In this document: positions 16,518 to 24,540 of the stretch, piece by piece
Layout: the number at the start of each line of letters is the position of its first letter
Position numbering within the stretch: the stretch's first letter is position 1
Assembly: GCA_016178505.1 (NCBI GenBank)
Contig: JACOTG010000218.1
Location: 1 to 36,185 of the forward strand
Direction: 5' to 3'
Length of the DNA stretch: 36,185 nt
Source of the DNA: Planctomycetota bacterium
GTDB lineage: Bacteria > Planctomycetota > JACOTG01
The notes under the pieces: generated by a model
Told to the model about the DNA's origin: nothing
Seen by the model: only the letters and a program-made list of their open reading frames with translations
Databases searched by the model: none
Made by a program: the position numbers and the translations under genes

Positions 16518-17435
16518 CTAGCGACCTGCGAGGAACGCATCGTCGCCGCCGCCGAAGACGGTGATCAAGAGATCTTCCGTGGGTACGCGCTCGAATTCCT
16601 CGACGAACGCTCGGCGTGCCTGGACGCGAAACGGTCGCGGCGCGCCCGTCGTAGTCAAGAGAACGTCTCCGATCCGCGAGCGTGATTCTCGGGCCCCGTC
16701 TCGCTCGGCATCGACGAGCAATTGGATGCGATCGCGTCCTAGCGCGATGACGGTTCTGACGAGCCGCACGTCTTCGTCGAATGGATCGACGGAGCAAGTC
16801 TCGACGGCGAGGATCTGCATCAGCGCGCCATCGCGCGCGATATGGAAGTAGGTGTAGATCGCGGCATTGCACAGCGTGCCGTTGTGAACTTGCGCCTCGA
16901 CGACGAGCTCGGACCGACCGTCCGAATCGACGTCGTCAAGTGACACGAGAGGTGTTTGGAGCAAGTCGACGAGTCCTCCCGAATTCGCGTCCATCCACTT
17001 CGTGCAGATCTCCACGGGTTCGCGCGTGATGACGCCGGTCGTCGTGTCGTGCGCGAAGAAGTAGGCTGTGGACCAACCACAATCGCCTTCAAAATTCATC
17101 GCGTAAACGTCGAGGCCACATGGCCCCATCACGACGAACGTGCCCCGGTAGAACTCATCCAGTCGGCGGTAATAGTCGCCGTGCAACTCGTAGTTGTCGA
17201 CGTACTCGCCGTACTTCGCCGCGACGAACGCGCGTAGAACGGCACCGACGTCGTCCGGGATCGGCAATCTCGAACTGTCCTCGTCGGCGTAAGATCGCCA
17301 ATCGTTATCCGCGCGTGAAATCGCGAACAGCTCCGGCATCGTGAAGTTGGGTTTCGAGTGATCGACCGGCGGCTCGGTCGGAGTGTCACCCATCGGAGCC
17401 GCTGCGAGACACAAGACCAGTAGCCCGTGAATCAT
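16518..17435 (-). CDS. exported protein with one FG-GAP-like Asp-rich motif
   Basis: 305 residues from the ATG at 17435, which has a GAGGGAGGG site; the open frame upstream is low-complexity and lacks similarity. A short signal peptide (MIHGLLVLCLAAAPMG) is followed by a secreted body. LVSLDDVDSDGRSELVVEAQVHNG is the calcium-binding DxDxDG loop of VCBS/FG-GAP repeats, present once. Several cysteines (GPCGLDVY, GDCGWST, EICTKW, TLCNAA, ETCSV) may form disulfides. The closing text (FEEFERVPTEDLLITVFGGG, approximate) carries no motif I know. Function unknown; likely periplasmic or extracellular. Confidence 0.75.
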   Translation of the reverse strand: MIHGLLVLCLAAAPMGDTPTEPPVDHSKPNFTMPELFAISRADNDWRSYADEDSSRLPIPDDVGAVLRAFVAAKYGEYVDNYELHGDYYRRLDEFYRGTFVVMGPCGLDVYAMNFEGDCGWSTAYFFAHDTTTGVITREPVEICTKWMDANSGGLVDLLQTPLVSLDDVDSDGRSELVVEAQVHNGTLCNAAIYTYFHIARDGALMQILAVETCSVDPFDEDVRLVRTVIALGRDRIQLLVDAERDGARESRSRIGDVLLTTTGAPRPFRVQARRAFVEEFERVPTEDLLITVFGGGDDAFLAGR

Positions 17436-17544
17436 CGCGCCCTCCCTCGCTGCATCAGTCGAACGGTGCCGCGCCGCCACGCGCCCGCCCAGACGCGCGA
17501 GAGAGGCTACGTGATTCGCAAGCGATCGTCGAGGCGGCGGCCGC

Positions 17545-17892
17545 TCATTGCACGCGCAGAGTGACCGCGTTCGTCGCGCTGAAGCCCGTCGCGTTCGCGG
17601 CGCCGACGTCTGCGAGGATCGCTTGCACCTGGAACGTGCCGGCGTGCGCAAGGCCCGCGTTGCGCACGATCGTCCACGGCGCGCCCGGCGGCGACGCGAT
17701 CTCGTGCGCGCCGGCGCAGTCCGCCGATGGAATCGCCGGGCTTCGCAGGCAGCGAATCGGTTGCGGCGAGCCGTCGGTGAGCGGCGTCGGATCGACGATG
17801 CAGCCGATGCGGACTCCGCCGATCAAGAGCGGCTGCGGATTGGTGGTCGTCGTGTGCCACGCCCACAGCGCGTAGTCGCCGGGGTTCGGGCC
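17545..17892 (-). pseudogene. orphan copy of the C-terminal module of the giant secreted proteins
   Basis: About 115 residues from APAGPNPGDYALWAWH to FSATNAVTLRVQ match the last part of the 932-residue protein that lies next door on the other strand, including IGCIVDPTPL (IGC/PTPL), PIRCLRSP, APWTIVRNAG and TNAVTLRV. No repeat region and no signal peptide precede it. The open frame continues to an ATG at 17997, but that part has no similarity and runs into the ribosome site of the divergent gene. It is the 3' remnant of a lost paralog. Confidence 0.65.
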
Positions 17893-18009
17893 CGCCGGCG
17901 CGCACGTTCGACAGTCGGACGAGAACGCACCGAAACGAAGTCCGTCAAGCGCATGGAAGCGACGGTAAAACTCGACGACAATGACTGCACGCGCCAAAGG
18001 AGGACTCTC

Positions 18010-20808
18010 ATGTCGGCTGCGTTCGTTGCCGTCGCTCGCACGTCGCTTTCCGCACTCGCGTGCGTGTTACTCTCGATGTCGCTCGCCCGCGCTCAGTCGA
18101 CCTGCGGCGAGTGGACTCCCGGGCTGTTCCCGATCCGCGGGGTATTCGGCGAGGTCTACACGTCGATTGTATTCGACGACGGCTCGGGCCCCGCGTTGTA
18201 CGTCGCTGGCTCGTTCAAGGCCGCCGGGACCGTGGCCACGTCCAGCATTGCGAAGTGGGACGGATCGGCGTGGTCATCGCTCGGCAGCGGACTCGTCGGG
18301 ACTCCGCGCACTGCAGTCATCGCACTCTCTGTTTTCGACGACGGCTCCGGGTCCGCGCTCTACGCCGCCGGCAGCTTCACGTCAGCAGGCGGCACACCCG
18401 TCTCCAACATCGCTCGTTGGAACGGGAGTTCGTGGTCCGCATTGGGCACTGGGCTGGATCGGCGGGCATTCGGACTGACCGTTTTTGACGACGGTTCGGG
18501 GCCAGCACTCTACGCGGCAGGCGCCTTCACGCAAGCGGGCACCGCAACGACGAGCGGAATTGCCAAGTGGAACGGACATGCGTGGAGTGCCGTCGGTAGT
18601 TTCGCGCGAACCGGAGCGGTGTTCGACATCCTCGGCTTCGACGACGGAACCGGCGCGGCGCTCTACGCCGCCGGTCGCGGCTTCCGCTTCGGCAGCTCGA
18701 CGGTTGGTGTGATGCGTTGGAACGGTTCCGCGTGGTCCTCGACGCCAATCGCCGCTCGCACGATCGCGCTGGCGACTTTCGATGCGGGCACCGGAGCAGC
18801 GCTCTATGGCGGAGGCGGCGGCCAATCGAGCGGCTTCGTGAACCGATGGGACGGAAGCGCGTGGACCGGCGTCGGTGACGCGTTTCAAGGCCCGGTCTAT
18901 TCGCTCTCGGCGTTCGACGACGGACTCGGCTCCGCGCTCGTCGCGACCGGCAACTTCCGGACGGTCGGCACCATCGTCGACGTCGGCTACGTTGCGCAAT
19001 GGACGGGGAGCGCCTGGGCACCGCTCGGCGGGCGCGCTTTCAACGGCGGGTCGGGCGTGGTCACGGCAACGGGATTCGACGACGGTCAGGGAATGTCCTT
19101 GTTCGTCGGAGGATTCATCGGCTCGACGGCGAGTGGGATTCCCACTGACGGGATCGCGCGATGGAATGGCAGCTCGTGGTCGGCCGTCGGCGGAGGCGTC
19201 GAGTCCTCCGTGCTCTCGCTCGTGTCGTTCGACGACGGGAGCGGGCCCGCGGTTTACGCGGCCGGGGTCCTCGATTCCGCAGGCGATGTCACGACGCACG
19301 GGATCGCTCGCTGGAACGGCTCGGCCTGGTCGACGGTCGGCGCCGGGCTCAGCGACGGTCCGTTCTTCCATGGTGTCGCCGCGCTCGCGCGATTCGATGA
19401 TGGCTCGGGCGACTCACTCTACGCCGGCGGCGACTTCGAGCGGTCCGGCAGCAATACGACGATCTTCCACGTCGCTCGCTGGAACGGGACGGAGTGGCTG
19501 GGCGTCGGCGACGGCGTGAGAGGCGACCATGAACTTTGGGTCCGCGCGCTCGCGTCGTTCGACGATGGGTCGGGCACGACGTTGATCGCCGGCGGGGACT
19601 TCTTGAACGTCGGCACGGTGCCCGCGACCAACGTCGCGCGGTGGAATGGAACGAGCTGGTCGGCGATGGGCACGGGGCTTGGCACGTACGGACAAAACGT
19701 CTTCGCACTCGCCCCATTCGACGACGGGAACGGCCGCGCGCTCTACGCAGGTGGAGACTTCACGGCAGCCTCCGGCACTCCCGCGAGTCAAATCGCTCGG
19801 TGGAACGGCTCTCAGTGGGCTCCTCTGGGAAGCGGCGCAACCGGCGGGAATCGATACAACCGCCCCGGCGTGAACGCGCTCGCCGTCTTCGACGACGGCA
19901 CCGGGCCCGCCCTCTATGCGGGCGGGAACTTCACGACGATCGACGGCGTTGCCGCGAGCTACGTCGCGCGGTGGAACGGATCCGCGTGGTCGCCGGTCGG
20001 CGGAGGCGTTCACGGCGCCGGCAACTTCGAGTTCCGCGTCGACTCTCTCGTCGTCTACGAGGACGGCACCGAGTCGTCGTTGGTTGCCGCTGGGCTGTTC
20101 GACGATGCGGGCGGTACGCCAGCGACGGACGTCGCCCGCTGGAACGGCACCGCGTGGTCGCCGCTCGGGAGCGGGCTGCGACATGACGTTCACACGCTCG
20201 CCGTTCACGACGAGGAATCGGTGCGTACGCTGTTCGCCGGCGGTGACTTCGTGCTCGCGGGCGGCACGGCCTCCGGAAGGATCGCACGCTGGACGCCCGC
20301 GACGGCTGGGTCGTCGACGGACGGAACCGTGAACGCCGCGAGCGGATCCGTCGCCGACGTGCTCTTCGTCAATGGATCGGCCGGCGAACCGTCGCGCGTG
20401 GTCGCGACGAAGGTGGGACAGCCGATCGAGCTTCGCCTCGACCGATCTCCCGCGGGACCGGGCCGCGCAACCTACGCGATGTGGGTCTGGCCGAGCGGCA
20501 TCGCGGGCGCGCACGACCTCGTGGTCGGCGGAACGCGACTGGGTTGCACCGCATACCCGACGCCGTTGTCGATCGGAGCAACGCCGCAGCCTATCCACGT
20601 GCGCCGCGGGGGTCTCGGGCCCGAGTATGCCACGGGCATTGCGGCGAGCTTCACGTCGCCGGCGCGCGCTCCGTGGACGCTCGTTCGAACGAACGGCTTC
20701 GCGAACCCGATCGTGCTCACGTTTCAGGGCGTGCTCGCGGACGATCGCTCAGCCAACGCCGCGGCCCTCAGCGTGACGAACGCCGTGACTCTTCGCGTTC
20801 ACCCCTGA
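18010..20808 (+). CDS. giant secreted protein with 14 'FDDGxGxALYxxGxF' repeats and shared C-terminal module
   Basis: 932 residues. I chose the ATG at 18010 because AAAGGAGG stands right before it and a signal peptide follows (SALACVLLSMSLARAQ). After STCGEW come 14 repeats of about 50-60 residues, each with FDDGSGPALYAAGSF, then IARWNGSSWSALG and GLxxxVxAL. Each repeat should supply one beta-propeller blade; 14 would fit two seven-bladed propellers. The last ~160 residues (GTVNAASGSVADVLFVNG to SVTNAVTLRVHP) are the module also seen in the proteins at 1.4-3.5 and 20.9-23.7 kb. No catalytic site is visible. Extracellular or surface location is inferred. It converges with its paralog. Confidence 0.88.
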   Translation: MSAAFVAVARTSLSALACVLLSMSLARAQSTCGEWTPGLFPIRGVFGEVYTSIVFDDGSGPALYVAGSFKAAGTVATSSIAKWDGSAWSSLGSGLVGTPRTAVIALSVFDDGSGSALYAAGSFTSAGGTPVSNIARWNGSSWSALGTGLDRRAFGLTVFDDGSGPALYAAGAFTQAGTATTSGIAKWNGHAWSAVGSFARTGAVFDILGFDDGTGAALYAAGRGFRFGSSTVGVMRWNGSAWSSTPIAARTIALATFDAGTGAALYGGGGGQSSGFVNRWDGSAWTGVGDAFQGPVYSLSAFDDGLGSALVATGNFRTVGTIVDVGYVAQWTGSAWAPLGGRAFNGGSGVVTATGFDDGQGMSLFVGGFIGSTASGIPTDGIARWNGSSWSAVGGGVESSVLSLVSFDDGSGPAVYAAGVLDSAGDVTTHGIARWNGSAWSTVGAGLSDGPFFHGVAALARFDDGSGDSLYAGGDFERSGSNTTIFHVARWNGTEWLGVGDGVRGDHELWVRALASFDDGSGTTLIAGGDFLNVGTVPATNVARWNGTSWSAMGTGLGTYGQNVFALAPFDDGNGRALYAGGDFTAASGTPASQIARWNGSQWAPLGSGATGGNRYNRPGVNALAVFDDGTGPALYAGGNFTTIDGVAASYVARWNGSAWSPVGGGVHGAGNFEFRVDSLVVYEDGTESSLVAAGLFDDAGGTPATDVARWNGTAWSPLGSGLRHDVHTLAVHDEESVRTLFAGGDFVLAGGTASGRIARWTPATAGSSTDGTVNAASGSVADVLFVNGSAGEPSRVVATKVGQPIELRLDRSPAGPGRATYAMWVWPSGIAGAHDLVVGGTRLGCTAYPTPLSIGATPQPIHVRRGGLGPEYATGIAASFTSPARAPWTLVRTNGFANPIVLTFQGVLADDRSANAAALSVTNAVTLRVHP

Positions 20809-20891
20809 TCGCACCGCGGGCGGTTCTCAGCGCACGATCGCGCAGGCTCCTTCCGTTGGGCCATGCGCGAGGTGTTCTCCGGCGAGGCCAG

Positions 20892-23660
20892 CTACCGGAT
20901 GCGCAGAGTCACCGAGTTGGTCACCGAGAGCGAGACGCCCGCGGGCGCATTCGCATCTTCGATGACGCCTTGCACCGTGAACGTCTCCGTCGTGGGCCAG
21001 CCGACCGCGCGGCGCACGGTCAGCGGCGCGGTGCTCGGCGATCTCACCGTTCGGATCGACCCGCACGGGCGAAACGGCGACGTCACGCACGCGAACGGTT
21101 GCGGGGTCGTATCCGGTGCGAAGTGAGTCGGATCGACGGTGCATCCGATCCGCGCTCCGCCGGCGACGAGCGGGGTCGGTCGATCGACGGCGTTGCGCCA
21201 GATCCACACGGTGTATCGCGCCGGAAGCGGACCCGCGGGCGCCGCCGCGAGCGAGATGGAAATCGGCGCGTCGATCGCAACGTCGACGGTTCGCGTCGCG
21301 TCCCCGGTGGATCCGTTGACTTCGAGCACGTCGGCCACGGGCCCCGCCGACGCGTTCACGTTTCCTCGCCGAGGCGCGAGCGTCCGCCTCGCGATCTTGT
21401 AGGACGGAGTGTGCCCGACGCGCGAGAAGTTGCCACCGACGTAGAGCGCCGGACCGCTTCCATCGAACTGTCCCGCGGCGCCATCGTCGAACGCGGCGAT
21501 CGCCGTAAAGGTCGAGGGGTCGAACGGCGGAAGGTCGCTGTCGAGATTCGCCCAATGCGTCCCGGCCCAGCGCCCGACGGTGAATACCTGTGGCGTGTCG
21601 ACGAGATGGCCGGCCGCGTAGATCGCGGCGCCAGCGTCCATGTCAGACGAGGCGAGCGCAGAGATCCGCACCGAGGTGTTCGTGCCGAGCGGCGTCCACC
21701 GAGCGCCGTCCCATTTCGCGAATCCTCCCGTCGCCACTCCGCCAATCGAGGTGAATGCGCCCCCGGCGTAGAGTGCCGGTCCCGTTCCATCGTCGAAGAC
21801 GACGAGCGACGTGATGCTATTGTTCGCGCCGCCGCCCACCGCCGACCACGACGTTCCGTTCCAGCGCGCAATGTTCGACGCAGCCTGACCGCCCGCTGTC
21901 GCGAATTGGCCGCCGACGTAGAGGCCGGGACCGGTCCCGTCGTCGTACTCCGCGAGTGACAATGCGGCCACGACGCCTACTCCGTCCAAGCCGGAGCCGA
22001 GCGGAACCCACTCGCTTCCCGTCCAGGTCGCAATCCGACTCGCCGGGGAATCGCCCGCGGCGAGGAACTCCCCACCGACGAAGAGTGAACGCCCGTTCCC
22101 GTCGTCGAGCATCGCGAGCACGCGAACGGTCCCGTCGACTCCGGTTCCGAGCGGCGACCATGCCAGCCCATCCCACGTGGCGATGTTTCTCGCGGCAACG
22201 CCGCCGAAGCTCTCGAACGCGCCGCCGATACACAGCCTGCGCGGCGTGCCGCCGTCGAGCGCCGTGAGTGCGTAGACGAACGGGCTCGAACCGCTACGCG
22301 GGTTGCCAATCGGCGCCCACGCGCGTCCGTCCCACTTCGCCAGGCCGTCGACGTCGACCGCACCGGCGGATGTGAACGCGCCGCCGGCATACAGCGCGGG
22401 TCCCGCACCGACGTCCAACGATGCCATCGTGAAAATGGACCCGGCTCGATCGGCGAACCCCGGCCCGACGTCGGACCAATCGCTCCCGTCCCACTGCGCG
22501 ATCCCTTGGACGGGTCGATCGCCCACGGTGACGATGTTCGCGCCGGCGGTAAAGAGTCGCGATCCCGATGGCGTGTCGATCGTCGCGAGGGCGAACACGC
22601 TCGCGGGGCGCGACGAGATGCCGGTTCCGAGCGAAGTGAACGCCGAGCCGTTCCATCGCGCGATGTTGTTCGCGCTCGTCCCGCCGATGCTCGAAAACTG
22701 TCCACCGACGACGAGCGCTGGGCCCCCGGCATCATCGACCACGCGGAACGCAGCGACGAACCCGCCGCCAGTGCCTCCGGCGAGATCCGACCAGGCGCTC
22801 CCGTTCCATCGCGAGATGCCGTTCATGCGCACGCCGCCCGCGTAGCGAAAGCTGCCGCCAGCGTAGAGCGCGCGGCTCACGCCGTCGTCGAATACGACTA
22901 GCGAATAGACGGCCCGGTCCATGCCGCTCGACAGCGGAGTCCACGTGTGGCCGTCCCAGCGTGCAACCCGACGCGCCGCAACTCCGCCAGCAAGCGTGAA
23001 GTCGCCGCCGGCGTAGAGCGACGTGTGTCCGTGGTCGTTGAACGACACGAGCGCATCGACTTCGCCATCCGTTCCGCCGCCAACGTCGGACCACGCGTGG
23101 CCGTTCCACTTCGCGATGTTGGAGACGCTCACGCGGCTCGCGACCGAGAACGCGCCGCCCACGTAGAGCGCCGCTCCGGCTCCGTCGTCGAAGACGCCGA
23201 GCGACAGGACGCGATCCGGCGCGCCGACCCCGACACCGCCGGCGAGCGGCGAGAACTGTCGGCCATCGAACTTCGCGATCGATCGCGCGCTCACGAGATC
23301 GACGGTGTCGAACGTGCCGGCGATGTACAAAGCGGGCCCCGTTCCGTCGTCGAAGACCTTCATGCACTGGACAAAGCCACTCGACCCGAGGCCACTTCCG
23401 AAGCCGAACCACGACTCGCCGTCGAAGCAGGCAAAGCCGTTGACGGTGGCGTTGCCCGCGCGCCGAAAGAGTCCCCCAAGGTAGAGCTTCGGACCCGTCC
23501 CGTCGTCGAACACCGACATGCAATACACCGAGCCATCGACGCCGGGGATCGGACCAAACCCCGACTCCCACTCGAAGCAGGAGTACTGAGCCTTCGCGAA
23601 CGCCACAGGCAATGCGAGCGCAAGAGCAACGACGAGGGGACGAACACCGTGGGCGAGCAT
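20892..23660 (-). CDS. paralogous giant secreted protein with 14 repeats, convergent to its partner
   Basis: 922 residues from the ATG at 23660, which has an AAAGGGG site and leads directly into a signal peptide (PLVVALALALPVAFAKAQ); an upstream ATG at 23693 lacks a site. The mature protein starts YSCFEWESGFGPIPGVDG, parallel to STCGEW in the partner. Fourteen repeats follow with the same FDDGTGPALYxGGxF / IAxWDGxxWxxLG pattern, some degenerate (SFNDHGHTSLYAGG, TIDTPSGSRLFTAG). The tail from RGNVNASAGPVADVLEVNG to SVTNSVTLRIR is the shared module, with IGCTVDPT and FTVQGVIED. It lies tail to tail with the partner, 83 bases apart. Role unknown; likely surface-exposed. Confidence 0.88.
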   Translation of the reverse strand: MLAHGVRPLVVALALALPVAFAKAQYSCFEWESGFGPIPGVDGSVYCMSVFDDGTGPKLYLGGLFRRAGNATVNGFACFDGESWFGFGSGLGSSGFVQCMKVFDDGTGPALYIAGTFDTVDLVSARSIAKFDGRQFSPLAGGVGVGAPDRVLSLGVFDDGAGAALYVGGAFSVASRVSVSNIAKWNGHAWSDVGGGTDGEVDALVSFNDHGHTSLYAGGDFTLAGGVAARRVARWDGHTWTPLSSGMDRAVYSLVVFDDGVSRALYAGGSFRYAGGVRMNGISRWNGSAWSDLAGGTGGGFVAAFRVVDDAGGPALVVGGQFSSIGGTSANNIARWNGSAFTSLGTGISSRPASVFALATIDTPSGSRLFTAGANIVTVGDRPVQGIAQWDGSDWSDVGPGFADRAGSIFTMASLDVGAGPALYAGGAFTSAGAVDVDGLAKWDGRAWAPIGNPRSGSSPFVYALTALDGGTPRRLCIGGAFESFGGVAARNIATWDGLAWSPLGTGVDGTVRVLAMLDDGNGRSLFVGGEFLAAGDSPASRIATWTGSEWVPLGSGLDGVGVVAALSLAEYDDGTGPGLYVGGQFATAGGQAASNIARWNGTSWSAVGGGANNSITSLVVFDDGTGPALYAGGAFTSIGGVATGGFAKWDGARWTPLGTNTSVRISALASSDMDAGAAIYAAGHLVDTPQVFTVGRWAGTHWANLDSDLPPFDPSTFTAIAAFDDGAAGQFDGSGPALYVGGNFSRVGHTPSYKIARRTLAPRRGNVNASAGPVADVLEVNGSTGDATRTVDVAIDAPISISLAAAPAGPLPARYTVWIWRNAVDRPTPLVAGGARIGCTVDPTHFAPDTTPQPFACVTSPFRPCGSIRTVRSPSTAPLTVRRAVGWPTTETFTVQGVIEDANAPAGVSLSVTNSVTLRIR

Positions 23661-23847
23661 GTTGGAACACCCCTTTCGACGAGACGATCCCATCGTGGCT
23701 GATGGCGTCGGATTCTGTCAACGCGGACGCCGCACTTTCCCCCAGATCGGAAGCTCGCGATCCGCGCGGCGATTCTCCTCACCCCTCGACCGTCCTCGGC
23801 AATCGTGGCACCATCCGCCGTTCACTCATTCAACACAGGAGGCATCG

Positions 23848-24366
23848 ATGAATCGCAAGTGGATCGTTCGCAGCGTTTCGGTCGCCGTCGTCGTTGGCTT
23901 GGCAGCGGTGTTCTCCATCAAACGTGTGGGGGCGAGCAACGTGGCACCGCCCAGCATCGAGGGGACCTACGTGCTGGTTTCGCGCGACCTACCCGACGGC
24001 ACCAAGCAAGCTCCGCCCGTGGTCGTCGGCCTGATGACGTACACGAAGGAATATCGGAACTTCAACGTCTACTGGAAGGACGCCAAGGGCAAGTCCACCT
24101 CGATCTCGTCGATTGCCACCTACAAGCTCACCGAGAAGACCTACGACGAGACGAACGTCTACTACATGGTGAACGACGAGAGCGGTGGGAAGGGCGTCAC
24201 CTACGACGTCACCGCAGCGACGGGCTCGTCTCCGATCTCGATGAAAGACGGACGCATCGAAATGCAACTCCCCCTACATGGCGAACCCAAGGTCGTTTTC
24301 GCCGGAGACACCATGACGGCGACTCGCGAGGGCGCGTTCGTCGACCACTGGAAAAAGGTCCGGTAG
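23848..24366 (+). CDS. secreted lipocalin-like protein
   Basis: 172 residues with a strong CAGGAGGC site before the ATG. A hydrophobic N-terminus (VRSVSVAVVVGLAAVFSI) is a signal peptide or anchor. The body IEGTYVLVSRDLPDGTK, VVGLMTYTKEYRNFNVYWKDA, TYKLTEKTYDETNVYYMVND and DTMTATREGAFVDHWKKVR alternates short strands in the manner of the lipocalin-like (G-x-W/Y start motif) eight-stranded barrel. It probably binds a small hydrophobic ligand or is purely structural; no specific residues can be assigned. It is monocistronic. Confidence 0.75.
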   Translation: MNRKWIVRSVSVAVVVGLAAVFSIKRVGASNVAPPSIEGTYVLVSRDLPDGTKQAPPVVVGLMTYTKEYRNFNVYWKDAKGKSTSISSIATYKLTEKTYDETNVYYMVNDESGGKGVTYDVTAATGSSPISMKDGRIEMQLPLHGEPKVVFAGDTMTATREGAFVDHWKKVR

Positions 24367-24383
24367 CCGGCTCGACTTCCGCG

Positions 24384-24488
24384 CTAGGACTTGCGTCCGA
24401 TCACCGCACCGTTGGCGCCCGGTCCCTCGAACCAAACCGTGCGGACGTCGGTGACGCCGGTGTCCTTCATCCAGCTCGAGTACTCGCT
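24384..24488 (-). pseudogene. 3' remnant resembling the end of a SAM-dependent methyltransferase
   Basis: The last ~34 codons before the stop (EYSSWMKDTGVTDVRTV, then GANGAVIGRKS) resemble the closing strand-helix-strand of class I O-methyltransferases, where a W-x-x-x-x-G-F/V-x-D-V phrase and a final VIGRK are common. No earlier part of such a protein precedes it; upstream lies the 3' end of transketolase. A tail fragment left by deletion is the best explanation. Similarity is from memory and the stretch is short. Confidence 0.4.
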
Positions 24489-24540
24489 CTGATGCTGAGC
24501 GTTGTGGGAGCCTTCGATCGCAGCGGTCGACGACGGATCG

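Noticed and set aside
17436..17651. 72-residue N-terminal extension of the exported protein at 16518-17435
   Set aside because: Arg/Ser-rich without similarity; the ATG at 17435 has a ribosome site and signal peptide.
17548..18009. N-terminal extension of 154 residues on the 932-residue secreted protein
   Set aside because: It would be antisense to the orphan tail and would bury the signal peptide; a strong AAAGGAGG precedes the ATG at 18010.
19414..20598. 394-codon minus-strand frame within the 14-repeat gene
   Set aside because: Its internal repeats are the complement of the plus-strand repeats, and its composition is shadow-like.
20809..20891. Bidirectional terminator between the convergent giant genes
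   Set aside because: I found no convincing stem-loop followed by a T-run in the 83-base gap.
18010..23660. CRISPR or satellite DNA because of many similar units
   Set aside because: Units are ~150-180 bases, in frame, diverged at the DNA level and encode conserved residues; they are protein repeats.
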